Assembly: GCA_022539475.1 (NCBI GenBank)
Contig: VCMS01000126.1
Coordinates: forward strand, 62,001 to 126,000
DNA: 64,000 nucleotides
Source: Gracilaria domingensis
Taxonomy: Eukaryota; Rhodophyta; Florideophyceae; Gracilariales; Gracilariaceae
Reading direction: 5' to 3'
In this document: positions 21,381-32,078 of the stretch, one piece after another
How the letters are laid out: the number at the start of each line of letters is the position of its first letter
Position numbering within the stretch: the first letter of the stretch is position 1
Notes under the pieces: generated by a model
Told to the model about the DNA's origin: nothing
The model's input: the letters and a program-made list of their open reading frames with translations, nothing else
Databases searched by the model: none
Position numbers and translations under genes: made by a program

Positions 21381-23047
21381 TCCATGGGGTAGAAGTCATC
21401 GGCTCACGTAAGAAGACTATCAATTGACATGTAATGGCTGCATGTGCTTTAGAAGATGCACAAGAGAGAACAGCGTGCATCCCAATGAGCGAAATGTTAC
21501 TCCTACGATGCAAAAAGAGAGGGGGAGTTGTAGACGATTGTCCATGAAGTGACCGTGATTGCTTCTTCCAACAACACTCACATCGTCAACGCAAGAGATG
21601 CGCAGCGAGATATTATCAGGTGGCAGTGCCTTCGCTCCCTCTCATTGCTGCCGTAATGTTTCGTCCGAAAATAGATAGGGCAGAAGGGAAAAAAAACTCA
21701 CTGTCAGGTGAAATCGTTCCATACAACCTCTTCGTGAGTCGTATATCTGAACAGGTGGAATTTAAGAGGACCTTCTCCAATTATACTCTCAACAAGTCCG
21801 AACTAAAGTGTTTCATATAAAAAAGAGGTGCATCGCGAAACTTCGTGGCTCTACATTTGGTGTCAAGTGCAATGAAAGTGTTGCTGTTTATCTCGGATGG
21901 GCCATCGCAATCGCTCTCGCATTGCTCTTCTTGCCGTTAAAATAGCCTTACTTTTCTAACATGTCACGGGCTCCGAGCTCTTTGTGGCCCACACTGCTTT
22001 GCTTTCGAAGCTCATGCGGTTTGTCAGTTGACAAAATTTCACACCGAATAGCATCTGCCTTCGTAACCATACCAGTACTATGTACGTACTGTTCCATATC
22101 TTTCTAGCCACTAGTACGAATTAAGAATCTCTAGGGATTTGTACCACCCACACTGGCGCCAGTGTCGTAATGTTTTCTCTTAAATGGCATGTGCATACTT
22201 TTGCTTATGTTGCAAAGTATAAGGATACTACTTTCACAATTCCCTGCAGGGGCTCTGCAACCTTATCTTTCTTTGAACCACGAGTCGACACCTCGAGTGT
22301 CGAGTTCATATTCTAACCTTACCAGAGCGAAGACCCAGTTGGTGCTATTCTAATTGACTAGAGACGTTTCAGGATAGCTTCAGAGATCAGTGCTTTCGCA
22401 AACTGCCTTGTGCGGGGCCGTATTTGTAAAACGTGGCCCTCATGACTGTTGGGTACAGGTATATTTGACATAAAACCATGATTTTATGATTAAGATCCAC
22501 CCTAAGAACCTATCGGATTACCTGCCAAAGTCAAGAATTCAGAGCCTGTTAGCATTGCTAGATAGTTACCGATTATCTCATGGGTTATATAATTGCAAAG
22601 CTCTTGTAACAATTCATAGAAATGATTGACCTCAACAATCGCTATCGCTGTGAACAGATATATTGGATACGGCGGTAGTCTTAGGAATCTCCGAATTCCA
22701 AAATGCATGAAGCAAATCTACTTTCTAGCCATGAGTGAGCAAAGAAGACAAAGAGCTTGGGGTCTTGTGCAGCAAGAACATGCATTCTATGCATAGCTTC
22801 GTGTAGAGCAATGACAAGTCGCTTCCTGTCCATGGGATATAGTAATGTCTAAATAATCTTTCCTAACGTCAGACTCTTCGGTATGGGTAACAGAACGGTC
22901 TTGTGACAAACCTGAAGGATGGACTCATTGAGCCTTTCTTGCTGAGCCTTTTTGTAGAGATATTGCTATTTCCATCAGATTCGACGCCGCGATTCCTTTT
23001 GTCTTTACTCTCTTGCTTGTGACCGCGTACAATTTTGACAAGAACCC
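21381..23047. other. Gene-free spacer
   Basis: No coding sequence, RNA gene or repeat could be supported here. Confidence 0.5.
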
Positions 23048-23195
23048 CCCTTCTCTCTCTCTCTCTCTCTCGCTTTTTTATGGGCACATTAGCTTAATGA
23101 GAACTAAATGCAGAGCGATCCTCAAAGAAGCGCTCCCTCCCTCACCAGAAAGGGCAACACTTTGTCGGGCGATTTGGAAACAATATGACTAACAG
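23048..23195 (-). mobile_element. LINE 3' end (copy B) with a GA-repeat tail
   Basis: On the minus strand the translation recalls copy A (KSPDKVLPFW then GRERFFEDRS), followed by TAAGCTAATGTGCCCATAAA and a run of about eleven GA units (CT run at 23051-23071 on the plus strand). Copy A ends in the same CCCATAAA-(GA)n way. It is a very short, 5'-truncated fragment. Confidence 0.6.
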
Positions 23196-23299
23196 ACATA
23201 CCTCGACGTTTGCTCAGGGGAGGTAGAATAAGGTGTCTTGATAGTGTTCTGAGCGGTCAAGGTAGAAGATAATGCACAACACCAAGACTCCTTTTCTCG

Positions 23300-24071
23300 A
23301 ATGCTCTACACGCCGTTACGAGGTCCGGAGCAAGACAAAGACATGTGCTTTGTCGTTATGTTTCATAGTTGCCTGTCTTCTCAATTTTTTTGTCCATGCA
23401 CGATTATTCCGTTGAAAGCAGTATGCAGTCTTCCGGTCGAAATATACAGAAGGCGTATTGTTCTCTCTTCAGCTAATGCATGGGGCATGGTGTCTTCAGA
23501 TATAAAACAGTTCCTTCTTTTCTGCGGATATCAGTTTTCTACGTGGTGTGGACACCAGCCCACTGCGGAGTGCTTCGAAATGAACGTGTAGACACTCTCG
23601 CAAAAACTGGTCTTCGTATTCCCTTGGAAAAGCAACTTGCGATCGAGATAGATCTCCTTGACGCGAAAGCACAAATCGTGAAAAAGGTTAGAGACAAACC
23701 ACTTCTACCTAAAACGAGCAACGTCATGAAAGGCAGACTTGCGGCGCGAAAAGCTGAGGTTTTACTAGCCCAGCTTTTTACGGGACACGTTCCGAATCTA
23801 CATCCAGTTGCTTCGTACATCAACGGAAAAACCGAACGATGTGGTTGTGGTACAAACGTCAAAAAGGATGCAGACCATATGACGAAGGCCTCTCGCCGAG
23901 AAACGCTCCCTCCCTTATCTGCAAGTCAAATCTGAATCTCCAAGAATTGATTAGACAACACCCGCAAAGGTTGTTGGCCTTTCTGACGAGAGAGAACTTT
24001 CTGTAGAAAGAACGTTCTACTTCGACCTAGTAGGAATTAGAGGTCGATGTCCGAAATAAAAAAAAAAACAG
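23300..24071 (+). mobile_element. LINE 3' end (copy C): RNase H remnant with poly-A tail
   Basis: The translation around 23540-23620 reads VVWTPAHCGVLRNERVDTLA, the C-terminal motif of a LINE RNase H domain. It is followed by ARKAEVLLAQLFTGHVPNLH and a C-x-C motif matching copy A, then by a damaged end (QRLLAFLTRENF). The tail is GATGTCCGAAATAAAAAAAA rather than GA repeats. Frame changes and stops show that it is dead. It lies head-to-head with copy B, about 100 bp apart. The 5' limit is approximate. Confidence 0.65.
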
Positions 24072-24801
24072 TTCTCTAACAAAGAAGTAAATAATTCACT
24101 TCGCTGATGGTTTGTTTTGACTCCGAAGGCTGGAAAATCAGGAGTTGCAGGCGCATAATCCGTAGAGGTGCAAGTCTACCTCTCCCATTTTATAATGTTT
24201 GGTTGGTATGTCAGTCGCCTAGAGGGCCTGTAAGATTTTCTGGGTACTTAAAACTTGTCTTGCTGAATCTTGTTGAAGACAGGTTACGGCTACGACGCCT
24301 TGTATGTACCTTCGTTGAAGAGGCGGGGCCGCGGCCTCGGTAGACAGAGAGGCCTTCGTACAAGGGCCTTACGGAATGAGATTGCTTCAGATGCAAGCTT
24401 TCATCGGCGAAGCATGCTACCCGGAATGTATAGAGCCCCCTCAGAGAAGAGATCAAATTTTTGAATTCAGTAAGACGAGAACTGCGGCCCTCATTGCGCT
24501 CGGCCACGCTGTACAGGCTGGCCACGTACACGGGTACAAACGTTCCAATTGTCAAAGGTTACAGGCTACGGTACAGTAATTCCGCGCAAGTGATCTGTGC
24601 ACCTCTGCGACATGTGTTCAAGCAGGTATGACATCGAGTCGCCTCAACCAGCGCGTCCCTAAACGCGGACGACCGTAACTACCGACGGTACCAAGGGTAC
24701 GAATGTACTGAAGGTACTGCGGATACCTTTGTATCTCCACTTCTCATTTCGTTTGCTACGGTCGCTGTTCAACACTCCTCTGTACATGAAGCGGACAAGA
24801 A
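24072..24801. other. Gene-free upstream region of the basket-like gene
   Basis: No gene is seen. The last 130 bp are rich in GGTACC-like words (for example GACGGTACCAAGGGTAC near 24677), like several other spacers in this window. No clear TATA box was found. Confidence 0.45.
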
Positions 24802-27800
24802 ATGGCCTCCGAGAAAGAAGATGCGGTGGAAAAAGTGGTGCAGCCGGAGCAAACAGATGATCCCCACGCTCATTCTGCCCAGCCTGACATGGATCCTGGG
24901 GTTATCGACGTTGAAGAAGAAGCTATTGATGTAGACGCCGTCGACGAAGAAGAGAATGAAGGAAAGTCTTCTAGCGATGAGAAAGAGAACGGTGTAGACC
25001 TGCTTTCCTCATCGTCCGCCGCCGTCGGTCAGGCTGATGTTGACGTTATTGATTTGGAAGAAGCTGATGTGGATGGCGAAGACGGAGGAGTAAATGAGGA
25101 GGGAAACAGGGGCGACGATTTTCTTCGCGATAATGCTGACGAAGATGGAAACAAGGAACAAGAGAATGTCAAAGACGAAATGGAGGAAAGTGTGACTAGG
25201 AGAGATGAAGGGCAAAAGGATGAAGAGGATTTAGGACCAGGAAAGCAAGAAGAAGCGAGAAGGACCGCGAGCGAAAAAGAGGCAGATGACAAACAAAGAG
25301 AACAATCTTCTGTGAGGGAAGAAGCGCAACCGCCAGTCGAAGGCTCAATAGTGAATCCGGGCTTACAGATACACCCAGTTGCAGATCTAAAGGATGAAGT
25401 AAACGAAGGAGAAGCAGTGGAGTTGTCGACACCGCCCCCTGGGGAAACCGAAGGTGTCAGAGATGCAGGCGACCTTCGAGCGGAGGGTGAAGAGCATGAA
25501 AAAGGTCATGCTTCGCCACGAGGTGATAGCAAGAATGAAAGTACTGCTGAAGAAGACCAGCCGGCAGAAGAGACGATAAAAGCTGCAGATAACGTATCAC
25601 AGCATGTTGATCGAGCCGCGTCCAGGGGCTCAACACCTCCCGAGAACGAGTCTGATGCTCACCAAGATGGCGTCCAAACTTCTGAGGCTATCCCAGATGT
25701 TGTCACAACATCTGCGAACGATGCAACAGGGACTGGGATGCAAGAGAATAAGAAAGATTCAGATGAGAATGTTGAGTCGCAAGCAATATCGGATGCGGAT
25801 AGCGCAGCTCCTGAATCCATCGCCAATCGGGACAATGCAACTAAGTCCGAAGCAACCGAACCGGAAATGACCAAAGATGATATATCTCCGACAGTGGCAT
25901 CAATGAAGGAAGCCAATACTATGGAGAGCTCCGAGCCCAAACCTGGAGTTACGATGGATTTGGAAGTTACTGAAGAGGAAGAGCACGAAGACGCTGTTGA
26001 AGAAGAAGCTGAGAACATGGATGAGGAAAACACGAATGCAGATATGGAGCTTTCGGAGGAAGAACCAGCTCATGACATCCAAGCTGATGTTGAACATGAA
26101 CCAGAGCCTCCAGCAAGTATTAATGATATCGGGGCGGAAGTCGCCGCGAAAACTGGGACAGGCCATGAGATATCTGACGTTCCAACTGGGGAGGACGCAA
26201 TACGAGAACCGCAAGACTTGGGGAGGCTTGAAAACGTGACGGCCATGGAGGTGGATGAAACGTTTGAAGGGAGAGAGGAAGATAATGCAAGTCGAACGCC
26301 AGCGAAGGAGAGTGAAAACCTGAAGCCATCAGGATTTGCTGAAGGGATTGATGTTCAAAAATCTACTACGACGGATGGAGTAGATGCAAATGCTGCTAAA
26401 CACTCTGATACTGATGCGCCGGGTACGATGGACACAAGTCTTTCTGCTGATGGAGGCAAAGAGGTGAGCCCTTCAATATCTGAGAAGAAAGAATCTGACA
26501 TTGTGTCCAGTGAATCTCCTGATGATCCTGGAGGAAGCACTTCCGCCAATCTCACCGCGCCCTTGTTCGGAATGCGACCTTCTGGGTTTCCGGCCCAGCC
26601 TGTGTCATTTCGGACGCCTCCTAGCTTCCAACGTACAAGTCTGAGCCCCAACGCTCGCCCATTCATCCCCGCTGCTCATCGGGAGGCCATGCGAAAAGCA
26701 GCTCTTAGTTCAACGCAAAGCAACGATGGAGTCGCTTCTGCTGCTCTCCCCGAATCAATAGACAAAGAAGATATGAGGGAAACCCCCGGTGCGGGTGCGG
26801 GTGCGGATGTGCATGACACGAATGAAAACGAAGAACGCAAGTTGCTGTTTTCTCCCCAAGAGGCTGCAGAACAGTTGCAGCCGAGTGTTGCCGCAGAACC
26901 CTCTCAAGAATCTGTTATGGGTTCGTCGGCATCAGCTTTCTCTGCGGAGCCCGCGAAGCAATCGACTAAGCAGGAAGACGTTGAGAGCGCAGAAACTCAT
27001 CAACCAGTATCAGCAGATCAACCACCATTGCCTGTCAAAGAATCAAAACTTATTTCTGCCCGAAAAGCGCTCGCTTTGAAAGTCAAGAAAGACTCGATCG
27101 TGAAACCTTCTTCGAAGTCACAAGGAAAGAAGGTTACGTTTAGTCTCAGCGATACAAAGGTGACTGTGCCTATCGAGGCGCAAGTAGCTCCGACTCCCTC
27201 CGAGAGCTCAGCAGGGGGTACCAGTGAATCCGGGCAAGAGGGGAAACTTGAGGAGCAGAAACTGAAGGAGGAGAAGAGCGATGATGGTTTCATGTATGAA
27301 GTGAGTCATGTGCCTCTTTCAGTACGGATCGGTAATGGTAATGCAATCAAGCGGGGCTCGCTGTCCACTCTTCGTCTTACAGTCGCAAAGAGTGGAGAAG
27401 CCAAGCTTGATATGTTCAAAGAAGGTGCGTCTTCTCTCCTTCTTTTTGAATCGCTGTCGGCCTCTCGGAATATTCTTCGAGTCCGAAAAGTTTCAAATCG
27501 ACCTATAATGACTGTGACTCTGATGAGCAACAACAACGGGGGGACACAGGTCGCGAAGAAGTATTACGTACATCTCGGATATCATCTGTATGAAAAAGTA
27601 TTCAAGGCATGTGTCGCACATCTGAACAGTACTAGCCCTGACAGAAGAACAGGAGCAGATCCTTCTGCTTCTGCGGCCTCCATGACGAAGAGGCTTTCCA
27701 CGCCTGTTGGTTCTGATGGTGAGGATGTACAAGCTTCCGGGACTAAGCGATCTTCAGATGGTGCGAGGCCTGCGGATCCTAAAAGATTCAAGGCTCCTGA

Positions 27801-29574
27801 TAGACGACGGGAGTTGCTAGAGGCCAAGGCGAAGCTACTCGAGAATCTAAAGGCTGCGCGAAAGAACAAAGCAAGTAGTGGTATTGGTGAAACGGAGCGC
27901 GGTCCTGACAAGACGATACCCGTGGCACCAACTTTATCGGGTATTGCAGCTCTTCCGTCGACTTCAAAACCGCCTACTGGTCAAGTTGTACCTAAGACCC
28001 CACAGCAAATGACATCAAAAGCCGGAGCTCCAAAGTCTGCCATCGCCTTTGGTGCAAGTGTCCCGGTGAAGACTCTCGAACAGGGTACTAAGAAAACCAA
28101 ACATTCAGAACCCGTCGTTCATACACCTGCTGTACTTTCCGGGAAACGAAAACAGTTGGCGGACAAGCATGCTCGGTCCGGGAGACAAAAGGAAGCAAGC
28201 GAGAATAAGGTACAAACGGAATTGCCGCGAGAGGGAGGCGCCACATCTAACGGTGGGCCCTTGCCACCATCGACTTCGGCATTGAAGAGAAAGAAGCCGG
28301 CTGGTTCACTTTCTGTACAGAAGCATGCTCCAGGAAAACGGCCGTTTGAAGAGGTGAAACCGACGGATTCGAAGAGACTACGCACCACTAACGAAAAGAG
28401 TGCATCGATTGTTGGCACTCCGTCCGCCACCCAAGAAAAGCTGAAGGCGCTCCGCGAACAGGCCAAGACTGGTATGGGTGCTTCTAGTAAGAGTAGGACA
28501 GCAGCAAACTCGGCTTCTGCGTCGAAAATGCAGGCGATCAGACCTTCTGTAGAAGAGCTGGAGGAAGTTAAACAAGCGAAAGCAATGGTCGCGAATCTCC
28601 TGAAGGACAAAACTGATGCAGCGAAGCAAGCGGCTGCTGTAGAGCGAGAGAAAAGGAAGATATTGGAGGATCTGGACAGGTTAAAGAAAGCATTGTCTAA
28701 GGCTAACGGTGAGACAGCAGAGAGCAAGAGAGAGGTAGCGAAGTTGATAGAGGAACACAATGCAGCTGAGAAAAGATTGGGCTCTACCATGGCAGCACTG
28801 GAGAAGAGTAAACAGGAGCAAGAGGAACTTTGGACAAAGCTTTCACTCATGCTGACAATTGTGAAAGCGGCGCAGGAAAGCGAGGCGAATGACGAGGGGA
28901 ACGAGGAGAAGAAGAAGATTAGCTTGAATAGATGCGACCATGACAATGTTGAGGACTTCTTTTACAGACTGCGTACGTTTAGACCCAGCACATGGCCCGT
29001 GGAGGAGGCAGATATCGGGGCGCTAGCGTGTGCGAGGCACGGATGGTATAACAGCGGGGTGAATGAACTGAAGTCGAGTGACGGTGTGACGCTGCTTTTG
29101 GGCGATCTGTTCGAGGACTGTGAGTCGTACATGGCGAGGATCGACGAAATGAAGACGGCACTGGTTCAGAAACATGCGTTGCTGTCCGGATGGCGAGGAA
29201 AGCAATGTGCTCGTGATATTGGGAAAGAATTGCTATCCCGTGAAGTGTTGATGAACAACGCGAGCAAATTGAAGGAACTTGTGGCGGAGAAGCGAGTACG
29301 CGGGTTTAACGAGACGTCAAAGAATGTGTGTGAATTGGCTGCGGCTTGTGGGTGGAAGGGGTGTGAGGCGGGTGTTCAGTGCGAGTGGTGCGGAGTTGTG
29401 GTGGGAGAGGAGTTGCATTTGAGGGAGAGCCATTACCAGTTTTGCATTTTTTTCAGGGAGGAGATGGAGGTTAGACGAAACGCGGAATTGTTGGGGCTTG
29501 ATTGGGAGGTTGAAGGTGCGCGACTTGGGTTGTTTTTTAGATCGACTTATGGGGACGTGATGGACGAAAGGTGA
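24802..29574 (+). CDS. Nuclear-basket-like protein: RanBD/PH-like, coiled coil and ZC3HC1-type zinc modules
   Basis: An intronless frame of 1590 residues. Residues 1 to about 820 are acidic and disordered with a short LFGMRPSGFP patch near 590. About 833-947 resembles a Ran-binding/PH fold (KRGSLSTLRLTVAKSGEAKL, then YYVHLGYHLYEKVFKACVAH). About 1000-1240 is basic. About 1249-1366 is a long heptad-like coiled coil. From about 1390 the C-terminus follows the ZC3HC1/NIPA plan: FFYRLRTF, TWPVEE, then LACARHGW (1408), where zinc ligands of the first BIR-like module are largely replaced (LKSSDG instead of LKCxxC). A second module with CGWKG, CEWC (1527) and HYQFC (about 1544) keeps CxxC-HxxxC. Human ZC3HC1 and yeast Pml39 bind the TPR/Mlp coiled coil at the nuclear basket, so a nuclear-pore role is inferred. 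The RanBD call is weaker than the zinc call. Confidence 0.75.
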   Translation: MASEKEDAVEKVVQPEQTDDPHAHSAQPDMDPGVIDVEEEAIDVDAVDEEENEGKSSSDEKENGVDLLSSSSAAVGQADVDVIDLEEADVDGEDGGVNEEGNRGDDFLRDNADEDGNKEQENVKDEMEESVTRRDEGQKDEEDLGPGKQEEARRTASEKEADDKQREQSSVREEAQPPVEGSIVNPGLQIHPVADLKDEVNEGEAVELSTPPPGETEGVRDAGDLRAEGEEHEKGHASPRGDSKNESTAEEDQPAEETIKAADNVSQHVDRAASRGSTPPENESDAHQDGVQTSEAIPDVVTTSANDATGTGMQENKKDSDENVESQAISDADSAAPESIANRDNATKSEATEPEMTKDDISPTVASMKEANTMESSEPKPGVTMDLEVTEEEEHEDAVEEEAENMDEENTNADMELSEEEPAHDIQADVEHEPEPPASINDIGAEVAAKTGTGHEISDVPTGEDAIREPQDLGRLENVTAMEVDETFEGREEDNASRTPAKESENLKPSGFAEGIDVQKSTTTDGVDANAAKHSDTDAPGTMDTSLSADGGKEVSPSISEKKESDIVSSESPDDPGGSTSANLTAPLFGMRPSGFPAQPVSFRTPPSFQRTSLSPNARPFIPAAHREAMRKAALSSTQSNDGVASAALPESIDKEDMRETPGAGAGADVHDTNENEERKLLFSPQEAAEQLQPSVAAEPSQESVMGSSASAFSAEPAKQSTKQEDVESAETHQPVSADQPPLPVKESKLISARKALALKVKKDSIVKPSSKSQGKKVTFSLSDTKVTVPIEAQVAPTPSESSAGGTSESGQEGKLEEQKLKEEKSDDGFMYEVSHVPLSVRIGNGNAIKRGSLSTLRLTVAKSGEAKLDMFKEGASSLLLFESLSASRNILRVRKVSNRPIMTVTLMSNNNGGTQVAKKYYVHLGYHLYEKVFKACVAHLNSTSPDRRTGADPSASAASMTKRLSTPVGSDGEDVQASGTKRSSDGARPADPKRFKAPDRRRELLEAKAKLLENLKAARKNKASSGIGETERGPDKTIPVAPTLSGIAALPSTSKPPTGQVVPKTPQQMTSKAGAPKSAIAFGASVPVKTLEQGTKKTKHSEPVVHTPAVLSGKRKQLADKHARSGRQKEASENKVQTELPREGGATSNGGPLPPSTSALKRKKPAGSLSVQKHAPGKRPFEEVKPTDSKRLRTTNEKSASIVGTPSATQEKLKALREQAKTGMGASSKSRTAANSASASKMQAIRPSVEELEEVKQAKAMVANLLKDKTDAAKQAAAVEREKRKILEDLDRLKKALSKANGETAESKREVAKLIEEHNAAEKRLGSTMAALEKSKQEQEELWTKLSLMLTIVKAAQESEANDEGNEEKKKISLNRCDHDNVEDFFYRLRTFRPSTWPVEEADIGALACARHGWYNSGVNELKSSDGVTLLLGDLFEDCESYMARIDEMKTALVQKHALLSGWRGKQCARDIGKELLSREVLMNNASKLKELVAEKRVRGFNETSKNVCELAAACGWKGCEAGVQCEWCGVVVGEELHLRESHYQFCIFFREEMEVRRNAELLGLDWEVEGARLGLFFRSTYGDVMDER

Positions 29575-30140
29575 GATGCGGGTAGATAGGTTCTCCCTTG
29601 GGGAGCGTGCCTTGTTTTTCTGCTCTAGAGGCTTGAACAAATGTAGCTCGTGTAAGACATCTTGGGGAAGAAGATCTGCGGAGGATGATGTGGCCCGGGA
29701 ATGGGCGTTGGAAGAGGAGTTGGCGTGGATGACCAATCAAATTGGAGGCACGCTGCTGGTACGTGCACGCGTGCACGCGACTGTCACTTTGGACCAATCG
29801 CTGCGCGACACGCCGTTGTGCGCGCCGTTTAGTGCCATGATCTGCCGCAGGCTCAACGCGCGCCCCGCCGCCCGCTGACGTTTTTCACAGCCTTGGCCGC
29901 GGAAATGCGCGACATGAACGCGCTCGTGCTGGCGAGGAGCCATGATGTAGCTGCCATGACCATGACGTTGCTGCCATCGTGTCGCCGCCGTGCGCATTGC
30001 GTAATCTCGACGCTGTATATAATGAGCTCACGACTGATACCAAACTTCTTCCTTCTTCGTCATCACCACCACCGACACCAACAGCCACCATCGACAGTCT
30101 CAACAGCCCAGATATTCGACCCTCCATCCTGCTAAACATA
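29575..30140. other. Promoter and 5' leader region of NmrA-like gene 1
   Basis: No gene is supported. TATATAA at 30016-30022 is followed after about 120 nt by the ATG of the next gene. The earlier in-frame ATG (29979) lies upstream of this box and is unlikely to be used. Confidence 0.5.
30016..30022 (+). promoter_or_regulatory. TATA box of NmrA-like gene 1
   Basis: TATATAA within CGCTGTATATAATGAG, 119 nt before the ATG at 30141; it decides the start choice for this gene. Confidence 0.5.
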
Positions 30141-30836
30141 ATGACAAAGTCAATCCTCGTCATCGGCGCAAACGGACGTATCGGTCAGCAGCTCCTGCGC
30201 TCCATCTCGTCGAGCGGCGTACACTCGGGCAGTGAACAGCGTCCCGCGTTGCACGCGTTCGTGCGCCGCCCAAAGTCCCTGCCAGAGCCGCTGGTCACCG
30301 TGTGCGACTCGGTGCAGAAGGGAGACGCGCTTCGTGTTGATGATGTGTACAACGCCTTAATCACGACTGAAGCAACGCATGTGGTGGTTGCCATCGGTGT
30401 TCCGAACAGTACCAAAAAGAGTACATTGAGAGAAGAATCGGCCAAAACGCTCGTGGAAGCCATGCAGCGCTCTGGCAGACAGACTAGGGTCGTGCTTGTT
30501 TCTAGCATTGGCGCGGGAAATACTCGAATTCGCCTTGGGTTTGGTATAGGTCTCACGCTTTCGATTTATTTGCGACATGTGTTGAGCGATCATACTCGAC
30601 AGGAACAGTGTTTTGATAGCTTCTTTCAGGGCAGGAAGAAGGATCTGTTGATTGTTCGACCGACCGCTCTTGTTGACGGAAAAGGTGGAAAGAAGCTTGT
30701 GCTGTTCGATGGCGCTGATCGAACGCCGAGCGGCCAGGTTGACCGAAGTGATGTGGCGCGCTGGATTGCTGAGCAGATTGCTAAGGACGACCACCGCTTC
30801 GGACAGACAGTCAACATCACAGCTGCCCCCGCTTAA
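30141..30836 (+). CDS. NmrA-like NAD(P)-binding protein 1
   Basis: A protein of 231 residues of the atypical short-chain dehydrogenase/NmrA class, which bind NAD(P) on a Rossmann fold and act as reductases or redox sensors in the cytosol. The dinucleotide motif is at the very start (ILVIGANGRIGQQLL). Then come HAFVRRP, a VQKGDALRVDDVYNAL block, VVVAIGVPN, RVVLVSSIGAG and LLIVRPTALVDGKGG. This single domain is close to a minimal NAD(P)-binding domain. The frame could start at 29979, but the TATA box lies between the two Mets. A clear paralogue on the other strand (34750-35421) shares most of these blocks; substrate is unknown for both. Confidence 0.85.
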   Translation: MTKSILVIGANGRIGQQLLRSISSSGVHSGSEQRPALHAFVRRPKSLPEPLVTVCDSVQKGDALRVDDVYNALITTEATHVVVAIGVPNSTKKSTLREESAKTLVEAMQRSGRQTRVVLVSSIGAGNTRIRLGFGIGLTLSIYLRHVLSDHTRQEQCFDSFFQGRKKDLLIVRPTALVDGKGGKKLVLFDGADRTPSGQVDRSDVARWIAEQIAKDDHRFGQTVNITAAPA

Positions 30837-30956
30837 CTTTCGTTTGGCTTCTCTGTTAGCTGCGCGGGTGAAATTCACTGCTTTGCTTCCCAGTAGAGTT
30901 GTAGATACACATCGCAACATACGGCACCACCAGCCATAAAACTGTCACCTCGGGTT

Positions 30957-32078
30957 TCACTCATCGCGCATCTCACCCTTGCCCATCCGTAACGCCTCAA
31001 TCATGTTACGAAGGTCGAATTGTTTTCCCCCTACGACTTGTTGAAGCTGTTTGGAGCCCTGAACAGCGTCTACCAGCACGTCAGCGAACGACACCTTGAA
31101 CATGATCGAATGTTTATCAATGTTGACGATGCGCACGTTGTCAATCTTTGCTTTTACCTTCTTTGCGTTTCGTCCGTACTTGCGACGCATGGCGCGATGA
31201 AAGATTCTCTTCTTCTCCATAGCACTTGTGTTTGGACATTGTTTCAGTCGATGTCTCTGTCCGAAACACTTATCTTTGTTCCAGCAAAATGGCGTTTGCA
31301 CTTTGTTCGTTCCCGTCGCCTGTACGTCGCAAGGAACGGCCACAGTTGCTCCCCCTTCAGGTTTTCCACTGTCGGGCAGTGCGCCGTTGTTTGATTCCAA
31401 AAGCTGAGAGCCTTCCTTCACACAATCGTTGAGTACAGGTTCTTCATATCCTTCCATCTCCACAGTTTTCGCTTCTTGCACCAATCTGCGTACAAAGTCA
31501 TAGAAGTGGTTGAAATGACGCCCTTGCTTCTTCTCTATTTGTAGCACCTTTACCATTTTCTCCTGCAGCACAAACGGTCTCGTGCGCTCTCGGATGTGCT
31601 TGATGGCCGTTTGTGGGCACCTTTCAAGCACGCCTTGGTACCCCTCCGCAGAGAGCGCGTTTTCGTAATCGATAACCAGCTGCCATACTCGCGTTTTACA
31701 ATCCTTGATGCTCATATCCATCTTCACGTTTACTACCATGTGTTCAATTTCGTCGCTCCGAAGCTTAACAAAGTTTTCCACAGTTCGTTCCATCAGCGCC
31801 TCCTTCAGCATTTCATCTGTGACTTGATCGCTCTTAGTGGCAGACACGAACTGCCCTTTGCACAGAGTGTTTAGCACAACGTCGGAGATACATGACTTGA
31901 ACGAAACGAACGACATATTCGTGGGAGAATTGTTGCTCTTCTCGAGCATGAGTTCTTCATACTCCTTTCGTTGTCGTAGAAAACTTCGGATTGATGCAGT
32001 GTCAATCTTGCAGAGACGAGGCGCCTCAACATCACAAAACGTCGTATGAGCCACTATGGAGCTGTCGTCGTCCATCAT
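30957..32078 (-). mobile_element. Fossil LTR-retroelement gag-like frame
   Basis: A gag-like reading frame of 373 codons that looks whole as a frame but stands alone: I see no protease, reverse transcriptase or LTRs beside it. It has an alpha-helical, capsid-like middle part and a variant zinc knuckle of the form C-x5-C-x4-H-x4-C (CWNKDKCFGQRHRLKQC). A related knuckle and related matrix/capsid-like blocks occur in the decayed fragments at 55.3-56.7 kb, which supports a repeated element rather than a host gene. It lies between the two NmrA-like paralogues. A domesticated gag cannot be excluded. The LTR order is inferred; the superfamily is uncertain. Confidence 0.5.

Noticed and set aside
28119-28946. 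275-codon minus-strand frame inside the basket-like gene
   Set aside because: Antisense shadow of coiled-coil and lysine-rich codons; Ser/Phe/Leu-rich with no domain. The same holds for 3438-4166 opposite gyrA.
29979-30140. Longer N-terminus for NmrA-like gene 1
   Set aside because: The upstream ATG precedes the TATA box at 30016 and the extra residues show no family similarity.
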